Below, piece by piece: positions 20,505-32,925 of a stretch of DNA of 64,000 nucleotides. The position numbers were made by a program, and so were the translations under genes. Position 1 is the first letter of the stretch. Each line of letters opens with the position of its first letter. Under the pieces are notes generated by a model that made no database searches, was not told the origin of the DNA, and saw only the letters and a program-made list of their open reading frames with translations. The stretch is from Haliotis asinina (taxonomy: Eukaryota; Mollusca; Gastropoda; Lepetellida; Haliotidae): assembly GCF_037392515.1 (NCBI RefSeq), contig NC_090281.1:46910645-46974644 (forward strand), given 5' to 3'.

Positions 20505-20890
20505 TCATGATTTCAGGATTAGCCAACAATATAACAAGAAAGTCAGTGATAAATCCGACACAGAATCTGTTTGTTGGCACTGTGATATGAATGTTGTGGA
20601 AAACCAATACCGTGTTTTCTTTATCTGTGATAGATATGTTCTGCTCCGTAAGGAATACTTCCTGTCCATCAAAAAATATTGCAACGCTAGATTAACATTG
20701 CAACAAATATTCAACACACCTGATGTAAATGTATTACGTCTAACATCTATATAGCTGTTAAAAATACTTAGCTTAAAATCTCCTTAATACAAATTTGGTC
20801 ATGTGACTTTGACTGTACACCTTACAATACAATTGTACTATGGGCCATGTGGCCTAAAATGCTGAATAAATTTGATGATCCTCAGCCGGC
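20505..20890 (+). pseudogene. LINE ORF2 C-terminus and 3' end (CR1/jockey-like)
   Basis: CWHCDMNVVENQYRVFFICD followed by RYVLLRKEYF is the zinc-type C-terminal motif of jockey/CR1-like ORF2 proteins (C-x2-C...H-F-x-x-x-C). The frame ends near 20752. The following GTACTATGGGCCATGTGGCC and AATAAA-like tail fit the 3'UTR of such elements. No 5' part is present. Confidence 0.5.
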
Positions 20891-21514
20891 TAGTTCATTC
20901 CATTCATCAGTACCAATGAGTGATTGAGTGAGTTAATATTTCACGTCACATCGGCAATATTTCAGCTATATCGTGACGAGAGCGATTAGTTACAAACTAC
21001 ATATTAATTAATGGCACGTTATAAAATTCTGTCAACGAAGGCCAGTAAAACCAACTAGAATATCACAGAGAATATATAACTAGTAATTAGATTAAAACAG
21101 TTCAACTATAAAGGACAATACAGCATAAAAACAGTGTATAGATCGCCAGCAACTGAAGGTAGATCACCATACTAGAGACCGAGGGGACGTTCAGTACCTT
21201 TACTACCTGCATGGACCACAGATGGATTTACACCATCCTCTCAGCCATTGGCGATTATACTGAAATTTAACCATTATTAAAAACAACAAATATACTACGA
21301 TTAAACGTTTGGTCGTACTAAATTTACATAGAATGTTTTGGACTTACGTACCCTCTCAGGAGGACACAGCCACTAACAATCTCAGTTATTAGTCTAGACT
21401 ACCAATAATAAAATATTTAATTATTTACAATTCTGATAGCAAATCTAATTCTTTTAAAAAAGCAATAATAAAATGAGAGCTGGTAATAGTAAAAAGATGC
21501 TGCATAGTTGGTGA

Positions 21515-22790
21515 ATTAAAATACTGATCCCCTGTGATGGGTATGATGGATATGTTTGCCTGCGATTCTTTCATCACAAGAGATACAAAACAGAGGATCC
21601 TCACCTATAAGCAAATACTTATGTGGATATCTTGTGTGGCCAATACGTCATCGTCTGGACTGAGAACCCAAGTAGGTGTAACCAATATACGGTTTATTTC
21701 ATGTAATTATTTACACCTACCTGGGTGTCCATCCTTCTTCTGCATCAGATCGCGGATGTAAGTTCTAATGCTAGCTTTGTAATCAGAGTATGGAATAAGT
21801 GGTGATTTTTTGAGTGCTGCCTTGGCAGCAAAATCGGCCATCATGTTACCAGAAATGCCTACGTGGCTTGGTAACTAACAAAAAACGATGTCGTACTGGC
21901 CAGTAGCAAGATCATTATAGAGTTCAATGATTTCTATTAAAAGTGGATGATTAAGTGATAAAGTTTTAATCGCCTGAAGACAAGAAAGAGAGTCTGAATA
22001 GATTATGTATTGTTTATGTTTAAGATATTTTTTCAGCATATCTAAGAGCCATTGATATGACGTTGGCTTCAGGAGTGAAAATAGAGCTATTATCCAGCAA
22101 TCTAGAAAATATTGTTCTGGATCCAATGACAGTGGCACAAGCCACTGCGCCACCGTCCTTCGACTCATCTGTAAATATGGATTTATAATTGCTATATTTA
22201 TGTTTTAATTGATTATAATCTTGTTTATATTGTAATTCATTCGTTTCTGATATTTTAAATACAGTTAACGTTAAGTCAACTTGTGGCCTAACCAACTGCC
22301 AAGGAGAAGAAAGAAGACGGGAAGGAGCTATAGTATCCAGGTCAATGCCGGCAGCAGTAATAAAAGGCTTAATTCTCAGCCGAAGAGGCGGAACAAGAGA
22401 TGATTTCTTGTTATACAAATCCTCATGAGGAAACTTAAAGACACAGTGAAATGCAAGATTAGACTCGTTAGAATATAACTTGGTAATATATTGTAATGTA
22501 TTGTAATTTTATACGGCGTTGGGTAGGAGATGGTTCGTCTGCCTCAACGTAGAGACTGTCAATAGGTGAAGTTTTGAAGGATCCAAGACAAAGTCGTAGA
22601 CTTGGTGATGAATCTAATAGTTTTAGGTTGCTTTTGCAGGCCCTACCATATACTATGGAGCCATAATCAAGCTTTGACCGGATGAGAGATCTGTATAAAT
22701 AAAAGGAGTGTAGTTTGATCCCCTCCCCACTTTGAATTGGACACAACTTTTAATAGATCTAATGCCTTCAGGCATTTAGTCGTCAGATAC
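21515..22790 (-). pseudogene. LINE A3 RNase H, C-terminus and RT thumb
   Basis: On the minus strand: RT thumb with SLIRSKLDYGSIVYGRACKS (about 22630-22690), then RNase H with FTDESKDGGAVACATVIGSR (about 22110-22170; the usual TDGS is TDES) and YIIYSDSLSCLQAIKT (about 21965-22010). The HVGISGNMMAD-type motif near 21850 lies in another frame. Stops and frameshifts prevent function. Confidence 0.85.
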
Positions 22791-22802
22791 TTAATATGTG
22801 GT
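22790..22802 (+). repeat. Target-site duplication of A4, left
   Basis: CTTAATATGTGGT, repeated at 28361-28373; 13 bp, perfect. Confidence 0.92.
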
Positions 22803-23198
22803 GGCACCCGTAGCCGTTCTATCAATCGGCTGGTCAGGCCAGGCCCTGTGCATAGCATACTTTTTGCACACATATATATTTATGGCTATTGGTCCTTTCG
22901 ATATTTAGCAAACAAATTTGATACATTTAATTGCCTAGGGTCCTATGCCAGAAGGCGGTGGCTCATGGGCCAATCTGGATATATAGACCTCTGAATTCCG
23001 TGCTCTTTGGAACTGTGTCACAGGCAGAGCCAGCTTGACACATTTTCGTTAAGGTATCTTGGCTTTCCAAGTGTGTATTTCCTGGAGTATAACAACCCTG
23101 TAGCCCTGGTACTGCAATCTGGTTTCCACTGTATTACCGTCCTTGTTGACCCTCAATGGCGGGTGGGGGGCAGGGTTGCCGAATTATATTTATCTACC

Positions 23199-23919
23199 AT
23201 GACTACTAACACTCCATTTGGTTCTGTCAAAACATCAAAACGCATCAAAAACATCTTCCTCTGATGAAGAGATATCTTCATTTGCCAAGGATTCCTGGCC
23301 AAGGGTTTTAGTGATGTGCTGATAGGAGTCCTTTAAACATCAACCCTTTTGCCATCTCCAAGGGTATTCAAGGTATCTGCGGAGAGGTTAAAAATGTCAC
23401 ACCCCTCAGGAATGGTTCTCTCTTGATTGACTGATTGCTGCCTCCGTACACATTCTATCTGCTAGGACTGAAACATTTTGTGAAGAAACAGGTTGTTGTC
23501 TCGGAACAAGACCAAATACCAGCATAACGTATTCAGCCACTGTTTCTTCTCCTACATCAACTTCTGTTGTTAAAAGCACTTCTTCAGTTTCTTGTCAGAC
23601 TGTGATATCTTGGGTCAGTGAAGCTCAGATAACGTTGGATGGCACAACTCAGACGTCACAAACATGTCAGCGCCCCTCAGCATCCCAGAGTGAAGAGCCA
23701 CAGACAGAAAAACTACCTGTGACCGTATCATCTCCAGCTATTCATGGTGTTGCTCAACTAACGAGTAAAGAAACGAAAAAGAAGACTAGGTCTCTTCAAC
23801 ATATAGAAGAGGTAGTGTCGGTTCAAAACCGCCTGCGATGGAGATCACTCCTTCACACACAGGGCGTAGGAGTAGTGCTTCCGCGCACTCACTTTCTACT
23901 GTTGAACCTCCATAAATAA
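23199..23919 (+). pseudogene. LINE A4 ORF1, broken
   Basis: Starts MTTNTPFGSVKTSKRIK and breaks within about 20 codons. The conserved LNPFAISKGIQG-like segment near 23335-23370 lies in another frame, and the zinc-knuckle region is deleted. The C-terminal part (23602-23919) is open: WVSEAQITLDGTTQTSQTCQ, then KKKTRSLQHIEEVVSVQN. It lacks the EDMDVSEN/RGRSPINPPKR tail of A12-type ORF1 and instead matches A3 ORF1. Confidence 0.8.
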
Positions 23920-24911
23920 TTTTATGAACATAATACAATGGAATTGCAGGGGTCTTAAGAACAATTTTAATGATCTTCCATTACTATCACAGGATTTCAA
24001 ACCATTAACCTTTTCTTTACAAGAGAAATATCTAAAAAATGAGGATAAACTGGCTATACGTCAGTACAACTCATATCACTCGTTTGCACCTCCTGGAAAC
24101 AAAGCTACAGGTGGCTCATCCATTTTGGTGAGACAGGGTGTCATTCATAGCCCTGTGCCCCTAAAATGCAACCTGCAAGCCGTCGCAGTTCGTCTTTCTT
24201 TACACATAACTTTCACTCTTTGCTCTTTGTACATATCCCCATCTTCTCCCATACAACAGTCCGATCTTCAGAATCTGTTTGACCAGCTTCCGAGACCATG
24301 TATCATCATGGGGGATCTAAATGGGCATAATCCTCAATGGGGAAGTAATACTGTCAATCCTAGAAGACATTATTGCAGATAATAATTCATGCATATTTAA
24401 CGATGGACCAGTCACATATTTGCATCCTGGTACAGGTACGTATTTGTGACCAAAATATTTATACTGAATTTGAATGGTCGGTCCATGACGATCTTTGTGG
24501 AAGTGACCCTTTCCACACAGTTCTCTCTGCTATAAATCCACCGGCCACCAGGTGGAATTTTGCGAAGGCAAATTGGAATTTATTTAAGACACTTTGTACT
24601 GACGAATTAAAATCTGATTACTTTGTTAATGCTATTGACCCTATTCAGTTGTTCTCTGATAACCTGAACCAAATAGCTGATGAAACTATTCCCAAGTCCT
24701 CTGTGACACCACACATTCGTAAACCATGGTTTACTGACGATTGCAAACAGGCCAGGAAGTGTAGGAAGAAGGCAGAGAAATACTTTCGCTGGCATCTTAC
24801 CGTTTACAATTTAAATACTGTACAAATAAATAGTGCCAAGGCTAGACGTACGTTTAAGCAAAATAGGCGACAGTCTTGGAAGAACTTACGCCTATGACGA
24901 AGGTCTGGAAC

Positions 24912-25263
24912 ATGATACAGAAAATTAAGGGTAAAGGTTCCAAATCTAGTGTTCATCATGTGAAAGATGGCTGCAATATAATAACCAATAATTCTGACAT
25001 GGCAAATAAGTTGGACGAAACTTTAGCTGTCCATTCTTCATCATCTAATTATAATCCTCAATTTCAAAAATATAAAAATCAGCAAGAATGATACAGAAAA
25101 TTAAGGGTAAAGGTTCCAAATCTAGTGTTCATCATCTGAAAGATGGCTGCAATATAATAACCAATAAATCTGACATGGCAAATAAGTTGGACGAAACTTT
25201 AGCTGCCCATTCGTCATCATCTAATTATAATCCTCAATTTCAAAAGTATAAAAATCAGCAAGA
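24912..25263 (+). repeat. 176-bp tandem duplication in A4 ORF2
   Basis: 24912-25087 and 25088-25263 both encode MIQKIKGKGSKSSVHH through SSNYNPQFQKYKNQQ and differ at about five bases. The length is not a multiple of three, so it shifts the frame. Confidence 0.92.
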
Positions 25264-25830
25264 AATATTGAAACTTAATTCTGACAACGGTGAAGATTAT
25301 AATGAAGTATTTTCACTACATGAGCTTGATGCTGCTTTAGCACAAGCTCATGATACAGCAACAGGAGCTGATAATATCCAATATCAGCTTTTAAAACATT
25401 TACCCAACTTATGTCTTGAAACACTTTTAAATATTTTTGAAAATATTTGGACAACTGGACAGTTTCCTCCGTCATGGCGTAATGCCATTGTTGTTCCCAT
25501 ATTTTAGCCTGGCCGGGATCATACTGATCCATCAAACTATAGGCCTACTTCATTGACGAGTTGCGTTTGTAAAACCATGGAACGCATGGTCAACAATCAA
25601 CTGGTGTGGTTTCTAGAAACGAATAATCTTATCATGAACTTTCAGTGTGGTTTTCGAAAAAACAGAAGTACCACTGACCATTTGGTTCGTTTGGAATCAT
25701 TCGTTAAAAATTCCATTGTAAATAAACAACATGCTGTATCAATCGTTTTTGACCTGGAAAAAGCTTACGATACAACATGGAAACATGGTATTTTACAAGA
25801 ATAGATTCCACAAGGCAGTATTTTGTCTGT

Positions 25831-26082
25831 GAGTGGGTGTGAGTGGGTGTGAGTGAGTTAATATTTAACGTCACATCGGCAATATTGCAGCCATATCGTG
25901 ACGATAACATACACGACAAAAAAGAATACATATGGATATTATGAAGACCCTGTCTACGAAGGACAGTAGAACCACTAGACTATCACAGTTAGTATTAAAA
26001 CTAGCGTGGAAACTTAAAAAATGATAGTATCACTATTTGGACAGTACAATATGAAAACAGGCCATAGATCGCAAACAACAGG
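25831..26082 (-). mobile_element. Short 3' fragment of family A inside A4
   Basis: 252 bp of family A 3'UTR in antisense, with tail units GAGTGGGTGT x2 then GAGTGAGTTAAT on the plus strand. It is bracketed by GTATTTTGTCTGT at 25818-25830 and 26083-26095, so it is an independent target-primed insertion into the RT coding region. It may be a very 5'-truncated LINE or a SINE-like derivative. Confidence 0.9.
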
Positions 26083-28360
26083 GTATTTTGTCTGTTACAT
26101 TATTTAGTATAAAGATAAATTGCTTATCAAAAGTTTTAAACAATTCAGTAGATGTATCGTTATATGTGGATGATTTTAATATATCCTGTCGTGGGAAAAA
26201 TATGCATAGCATTGAACGACAACTGCAACTGTGTTTAAACAAGATAAATAAACGGTGTCTTGAAAACGGTTTTAAGTTTTCTAAATCCAAAACTAATTGC
26301 ATACATTTCTGCCGTAAATACAAACCACATAAAGACCCTGAACTATCTCTTGAGGCACGCCCATCAAGGTTGTCAAGGAGGCTAAATTCTTGGGTGTAAT
26401 TTTCTATTCTCACTTAACGTTTCTTCCCCATATAAAATCCCTTCAAACTAAATGCTTGAAGGCACTTGACTTGTTGAAAGTGGTGTCAAATTCTAAATGG
26501 GGAGGGGATCAAGCTACCCTCCTTCATCTATATCGATCACTAATCCGTTCCAAACTTGATTATGGCTCCATCGTATATGGGGGTGCCTGCAACAGTAACC
26601 TAAAAGTATTAGATTCTATCCACCACCAAGGGTGAAGACTCTGTCTTGGATCGTTTAGAACCTCTCCCATCGATAGTCTCTATGTTGAGGCCGATGAGCC
26701 ATCCCTTACCCAACGACGTATAAAATTATCCTTACAGTATATGACAATACTATATTCTAATGAATCAAATCCTACGCTTAACAGTGTTTTTAATCATCTT
26801 CATGAGGATCTATACAATAAAAAGTCTTCTCCTGTTCCGCCTTTGGGTGTGAGAGTGAAATCTTTCATATCTGCTGCTGGCATTGAGCTACAAACTATAG
26901 CTCCTTCACGTCTGCTTTCTTCTCCTCCTTAGCAGTTGGTTAGACCAGTGGATTTAACACTGGCAAAATTTTAAAAATCAGAAACAAATGACTTACAATA
27001 TAAACAGGAATATGATCAATTAAAAAGTAAATATAGCAATTACAAATCCTTATTTACAGATGGGTCCAAGGACGGCGGCGTAGCAGCTTGTGCCACTGTC
27101 ATTGGATCCAGAACAATAACTTCTAGAATACCAGGTAACAGCTCTATTTTTACAGCTGACGCTAACGCCATATTAACAGCTCTTAAATATATTCAAAGAC
27201 ACCCGAAATGTAAACAGTATGTAATCTATTCAGATTCCCTTTCTTGCCTTCAGGCTTTCAAAAGTATTTCTTGCAAACATCCACTTTTGATTGAAATCAC
27301 TGAATTGTATAATGATCTTGCTACTGGCCAGTATGACATCGTCTTTTGTTGGTTACCCACCCATGTCGGAATTTCAGGTAACAAGATGGCCGATTTTGCT
27401 GCCAAGGCAGCACTCAATAAATTTGTGACACCACTTCTTATTCCACACTCAGATTATAAAACTATGAATTATAAATTACATGCAATAAAACCCTATGTTG
27501 GTTATTCCTACTTTGGTTGTCAGTCCAGATTTGAGGAGGTCATCTTACGACGATGTCACATTGACCACACAATGTATATTCATGAATACCTATTGAAAGG
27601 TGAGGATCCGAGGATCCTCCGTTCTGCATCCCTTGTGAAGGGAAAGAATTACAGTCAAGCATATTTTGCTTGACTGTGTTGAATATTCCATCACAAGGGA
27701 TAACTATTTTAAATCACGAACTATGAAGGATCTTTTTAGTAACGTAAATTCTAATTTAATTATTGCATATTTAAAAGAATTAGATTTGTTAAGTGATTTG
27801 TAAATAGATATATGTTTTATGATTGGAAGTTTGAATTAATAACTAAGATCTTTAGTGGCTGTATCTTCGAGGGGGTTTAAAGTACCGTAAAATTATTGTC
27901 CCCTTGAGAGGATACGTAAGTCCCAAAACATTTCAAGTATATTTGAACTTACCAGGATTTTTAGACGTAGTATTCCTGTCTTTTAAATTATGGCTAGCAT
28001 TTCTTACAATCGCCAACAGCTGAAGGGATGGTGTAAATTCAACTAGGGTCCATGTAGGTAGCAAAGGTACTGTAAGTCCCCATGGTCCCTAATGTGGTGA
28101 TCTACCTTCGGTTGTTGGCGATCTACCTTCGGTTGTTGGCGATCTATTGCCTGTTTTTATATTGCTTCGTCTCAATAGTGATATTAGTTTTTACGTTCCA
28201 CGCTAGTTTTATTTCAAATTGTGATAATCTAGTTGTTTTGACTGTCCTTCGTTGACAGGTTTTTATAATATACATATAGTCCTGTTGATTGTTGAATGTT
28301 CACGTCACGATATGGCTGCAATATTGCCAAGGCGACGTTAAATAGTAACTCACTCACTCA

Positions 28361-28373
28361 CTTAATATGTGGT
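28361..28373 (+). repeat. Target-site duplication of A4, right
   Basis: CTTAATATGTGGT, same as 22790-22802. After it, A3 sequence resumes. Confidence 0.92.
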
Positions 28374-28419
28374 AAGGTCAAATGTTTGTCGAAAATCAGC
28401 TCCAGAAACTTGGCTTCCT

Positions 28420-30377
28420 TTACAACGTTAATTGGAGAGCCATCCAAGAACAGTTCGGGATCTTTATTTGAGGCTTATATTTCCGACAAAAATGTATACA
28501 TTTGGTCTTTATCTGTGAAAATTTAAAGCCTTTCTCAAGAGACCATTTATGAATTTTATGTAAATACATCTGTAATTGCCTTTCGATGATATGCATATTT
28601 TTACCACGACATGAAACGTTAAATTCATTCACAAAACAATGGCCCATGTATTGAGTCATTTAATACTTTCGAGAGACTACTGATTGTTATGCTAAACAAG
28701 GTAACAAACATGGAAATTTTAACGAATGATTCTAGGCGAACCAAATGATCAATAGTGCTTCTATTTTTCCGAAAACCACACCGAATGTTAGAAATAAGAT
28801 GACTGGATACCATACTAATCTATTATTAACAATGCTTTCATGGTTTTATAAACACAGCTTGTTAAAGAAATTGGTCTATAGTTAGATGGATCTGTATTGT
28901 CTTGGCCAGGCTTAGGTATTGGTACAACAATGGCGTGGCGCCACGAAGGAGGAAAGTGTCCTTTAGTCCAAATATGATACAAAATGTTCAAAAGTGTCTC
29001 AAGATAGGCATTGGGTAAATGTTTCAGGAGCTGGTAGTGGATATTATCTGCGCGAGGTGCCGTATCATGAGCTTGCGCCAAGGCAGTATTCAGCTCATGT
29101 AGTGAAAATACTTCATTATAGTCGTCACCATTTTCGGAATAAAAGTTGACTTTTCTTGATGAGTTTTATATCTTTGAAACTTAGGAAGATAATGTGATGA
29201 AGAAGAGGGAGTAGCTTAAGTTTCACCCAACTTGTTGGCAATGTCAATTTTATCTATTAACATATCATGTCCATCTTTAAGATGATGAACACTAGAATTC
29301 CTACCTTTGCCCTTGATTCTCTGTATCATGTTCCACACCTTCGTCACTGGAGTACATGAATTAATTTTTGACACAAATGTCTTCCAAGACTGGCGTTTAC
29401 TTTGCTTAAAAGTACGCCGAGCCTTGGCATTATTTATTTTTAAATTGTGAACCGTAGGATGTCGTCGAAAGTACTTCTCTGCCTTTTTCCTACTCTTCCT
29501 TGCCTGTTTACAATCATCAGAAAACCATGGTTTAACGCAATGAGGTTTAGCAGAGGATTTGGGAACAGTTTCATCAGCGATTTCATTCAGTGTATCCGAG
29601 AACAACTGAACAGGATCAGGAGCATTTACAAAAATGTCAGATTTCAATTTTTCTGTACATAGTGTTTGAAATAAAGGCCAGTTAGCCTTCTCAAAAATTC
29701 CACATTGTTGCAGGTTGGTCATCATTCGGATTTAAAGTTGAGAGAATTGTCGGAAAGTGGTCACTACCACATCATGGACCGACCATTCGAACTCGTTATA
29801 AATATTTGGATATGGGAGTGATGAAAAAAAAGTCAAGTTCAGAATACGTTTCAGTTCCAGGATGTAAATATGTGGCTGATCCATCATTTAATAGGCATAG
29901 ATTATTGTCAGAAATAAAGTCTTCAAGGATTTTGCCTTTATTGTTAATATTAGTACTTTCCCATAAAGGGTTATGACCGTTAAGATCACCTATACTTATA
30001 GAGGGTTTGGGAAGTTGGTCAAATAGATTTTGAAGATCGGACTGCTGAAGATCTGAAGAAGGGGAAATATACAAAAAGCAAAGCGTAAAGGTTATCTGAA
30101 GAGTAAGACGAACGGCAACAGCCTGAAGACTGGTTTTAAGAGGAACCGGACTATGAATAACACCCTGCATCACGAGTATAGAAGCACCATCAGTGGCTTT
30201 GCCATCTGGAGGGGAGAATGCATGAAAAGAATTGTACCGACGCAATTCAAATTGATCTGCACTTTTCAAGTATGTCTCATGTAGACTAAAAGCTGATGAT
30301 GTAAAATCTTGTGATAATAACTGTAAGTCGTTAAAATTGTCCCTGACGCCTGTGCAATTCCATTGTATTAATTTCAT
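28420..30377 (-). pseudogene. LINE A3 ORF2, 5' part
   Basis: Minus strand. Endonuclease frame 29796-30377 starts MKLIQWNCTGVRDNF with FSLHETYLKS (Gln replaced by His in the LQET motif) and IGDLNGHNPLWES. Linker 29216-29725 has KPWFSDDCKQARKSRKKAEK. RT follows in 28815-29081 (TAPRADNIHYQLL, PIPKPGQDNTDPSNYRPISL), FRKNRSTIDHLVRLESF near 28760, then a deletion, and the thumb segment to 28420. The start ATG at 30377 lies just after the ORF1 stop. Frames are interrupted several times. Confidence 0.85.
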
Positions 30378-30385
30378 AGAATTGC

Positions 30386-31163
30386 TTAAGGTGCTTCAAC
30401 TGGAGATCGTGAGCGCGTGGCAGCGCTACTCCAACACACTATTTGTGACGGAGTTATCTCCATGTTAAGCAGTTTGAAAAGATTTTGAACCGCCACAGGT
30501 GTTAAATGTGAAGATTCTTCTACATACTGAAGGGCTCTGGTCTTTCTTCTCAACTTTTTCTTTTCTTTATTTGTGAGTTTATCAACGCTCTTGGTATCTG
30601 GAGTTAAATTAACATCAGATATTTGTCCTGGCTGGTTGTTCTCAGTTTGTAAGGCTGATGATCGCTGACAATCTTGTGATGAGTGCGTCGCATCATCTAA
30701 GGTTATGTGAGAGTCCTTCATCCAAGATATTTCTGTCTGACAAGATGTTGAAACGAAGGTAGCTTTTTTGACAGAAGAGGGAACAGGAGAAGACACTGTA
30801 GCAGAATAGGTAGGAACTGTTGCTGACTTTGACTGAGCCTGAATCAGTTTCTTTGCTTCGAAGCATGAGATATTATTATTGCATTTCAGCTTTTAAGATT
30901 TTGTTCTCATACTCAAATTTTGGACACGTTTTCGATGATGCCATATGCTCACCACTGCAGTTGGCACACTTTATGTCATTAGTACATTCAGTGCCTTCAT
31001 GGTTTCCACCGCAGCGTGCGCATACTCATTTAGCTGTGCAAGATCTTGCACCATGTCCAAACTTTTGACATTTGTAACACCGGAGTGGATTTGATACATA
31101 TACCTCCACTCCAATGTTACAATACCCAGCCTTTATGAATTTTGGTAGAGTTGTCAGACCAAA
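30386..31163 (-). pseudogene. LINE A3 ORF1, C-terminal part
   Basis: Minus strand. The zinc knuckles lie near 30940-31080 (NPLRCYKCQKFGHG type, then a CARCGGNHEG-type and a CANCSGEHMAS-type knuckle) with frame breaks. The open C-terminal frame 30386-30796 has a Ser/Thr-rich stretch, KKLRRKTRALQYVEESS and AVQNLFKLLNMEITPS, and ends SPVEAP. This C-terminus differs from the A12 type. Confidence 0.78.
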
Positions 31164-31637
31164 CGATGTTGGCTGAGAGAAGGCTCATCAGCTTCAACAT
31201 AAAGACTGTTGATAGGATAGGTTCTAAAACAACCAAGACAAAGTCTGATGGACAGAATCAAGTATGTTTAGGTTGCTTTGACAGGCTCCACCATAATCAA
31301 GTTTTGATCGCGCGAGTGATCTATATAAGTGAAGGAGGGTAGTCTGATCCCCTCCCCACTTTGAATTAGAAACAACAATTAGTAAATGGAGAGCCTTCAA
31401 GCATTTGGCTCTTAGGGATTTAATATGGGGCAAAAAGGTCAAATGTGAATCAAAACTAAATCCCAAGAACTTAGCCTCCTTGACAACTTTGATAGGGGTG
31501 CCACTTAGAAATAGCTCTTGGCCTTTACGGGGGTGAATAACAATGATATGCATTAAAATGACGAGGGTCAAATGTATCTGTTTGTTTTAAATATGTCTCT
31601 TGGAGAGATAACGCTGAAGGTGTAAAGTCTTGGATTA

Positions 31638-32925
31638 TTAGCTGTAACTCAAAGGTCTTTTGGGGGGATTTATTGGGGATCTACCCCTTGCCTTTCTAGA
31701 GGGCGACAAGCTATGTGACCTGTGGGGGATATTTTCGGACACATCCATGTCCTCCAACGATCCAAATTTGTTAAACAGCTGGATTTTGTTTGTTGAATCT
31801 TTCGAGACTCTGCCACTTTGACATTTTTGTGATGAAGATACATTTCTTGATTGCACCGGGTGTTTTGCAATGTCTTTCACAATTGTTTGAGAATCAGATT
31901 TAGATTGTGAGTGGGATTTAGATGCCTTAGATAGATGCATCCTGAATACGGGATGCGTCTGGAAGTACTTCCGCAGTCTGAGTGGATATTTCAAGTGACA
32001 GAATCTGAGGTGAATCAGTATATATCCATGTCCATTTGGTTTGACAGCTCATAGACATTTTGGTTATTTTGGCTGTATCAGACGTTGATCGAGATACGGA
32101 AGCATAAGTTTAAGATTTTTGCACTTGTTTTTTGGCTTCAGCAAAACTAATGTCTTGTGTAAATTTTATTTTGTTGATTTCAATTTGCTGTTTCCACATG
32201 GGACACTCTTTTGAGAAGGATGAGTGATTTCCTTCACAATTAGTACATTTTTTGAAAGTGCTGTTGCAGTCTTCCGTCGTGTGAGTCTTTTTCGCTACAG
32301 TGAGCACATGTAACAGATGATTTATTGACACCATGGCCGTATCTTTGGCATTTAAAGCATCTATAGGATTAGGAATGTAAGTATCCACATTGATGTTACA
32401 GTAGCCAGCCTTTATTGATTTTGAAGCAATTGGACACGAAACGGAAAACAGGTATGTGTTTGTCTCAAGGGTTTCATTATTTCTACGAGTTTTGGATCGC
32501 TTAACAAAAGTGACTCCTTGATCCTTCATCTCTGACTCGATATCAAATTCTGTCATATCAGCAAACAAGTGATCACGGTCTTGCACTATTCCTTTACTGG
32601 TGTTGAAAGTTCTGTGTGCTGAGACCAACACAGGAATGGTCACAAACGAGTCAATCGCCATCAGGTTCGTGGCTTGCTGCTGCTTACTACATTCAACAAG
32701 TAAAGCCCCTGAACGCAAGCGTCTGATGTTTTTGACTTCACCCGCAATTCCTTGTATTCCCTTGGATACCGCAAAAGGATTCAATTTCAATGGTGTCTTA
32801 TCCAGCTTCTCAGTTACGATAAAGCGTGGCCAGTAGTCAAATGCTTTAGTAGATCTGTGTTCAGTATCATCAAGATCAATGTCAAGTGGACGTTTTGTCT
32901 TTCTGGTAGGGGTTTGGTATTCCAT
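31638..32925 (-). pseudogene. LINE A5 ORF1, near-complete but frameshifted
   Basis: Starts MEYQTPTRKTKRPLDIDLDD at 32925 (minus). The N-terminal domain is intact (KTPLKLNPFAVSKGIQGIAG, IRRLRSGALLVECSKQQQAT). The knuckle region is damaged: NPIDALNAKDT-type sequence replaces the first knuckle, while TEDCNSTFKKCTNCEGNHSS is in frame. The frame stops at 32110. The C-terminal part in 31638-31994 carries LFNKFGSLEDMDVSEN and RGRSPINPPKR, the A12-type tail. Confidence 0.85.

Larger units (their letters stand above)
20921..22802 (-). mobile_element. LINE family A, copy A3, 3' half
   Basis: 3' half of a minus-strand copy. The 3' terminus reads GAGTGATTGAGTGAGTTAAT on the plus strand at 20921. It covers the 3'UTR, ORF2 C-terminus, RNase H and RT thumb and stops at 22802, where A4 was inserted. 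It resumes at 28361 with the next base of the RT, across a 13-bp target duplication. Confidence 0.92.
23924..27800 (+). pseudogene. LINE A4 ORF2, broken
   Basis: Order on the plus strand: APE endonuclease from 23924 (MNIIQWNCRGLKNNF, SILVRQGVIHSPV, IIMGDLNGHNPQWG), SDPF in place of SDHF near 24510, linker with KPWFTDDCKQARK (24720), RT fingers (25370-25500), FRKNRSTTDHLVRLESF (about 25660), motif A FDLEKAYDTTWKHG (25750), the 252-bp insertion, motif C damaged to LYVDDFN (26165), thumb, RNase H with FTDGSKDGG (27055), SDSLSCLQAF (27231) and HVGISGNKMADFAAKAA (27363), and a C-terminal tail with RILRSASLVKG. Several frameshifts and stops. Confidence 0.88.
22803..28360 (+). mobile_element. LINE family A, copy A4 (end to end, inside A3)
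   Basis: A 5.56-kb plus-strand element starting GGCACCCG exactly after the left target duplication and ending in CTCACTCACTCA before the right one. It has a shortened 5'UTR (most of the ribozyme is deleted), ORF1 and ORF2 relics, and the 3'UTR. It holds an internal 176-bp duplication and a 252-bp antisense insertion. ORF1's C-terminus is of the A3 type, unlike A8/A10/A12. Confidence 0.93.
28361..31163 (-). mobile_element. LINE family A, copy A3, 5' half
   Basis: Continuation of A3 on the minus strand: RT, linker, endonuclease and the C-terminal two-thirds of ORF1. It ends near 31163 within the ORF1 segment just before the zinc knuckles, where A5 sequence starts, so A3 is 5'-truncated (or cut by rearrangement). 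Confidence 0.88.
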
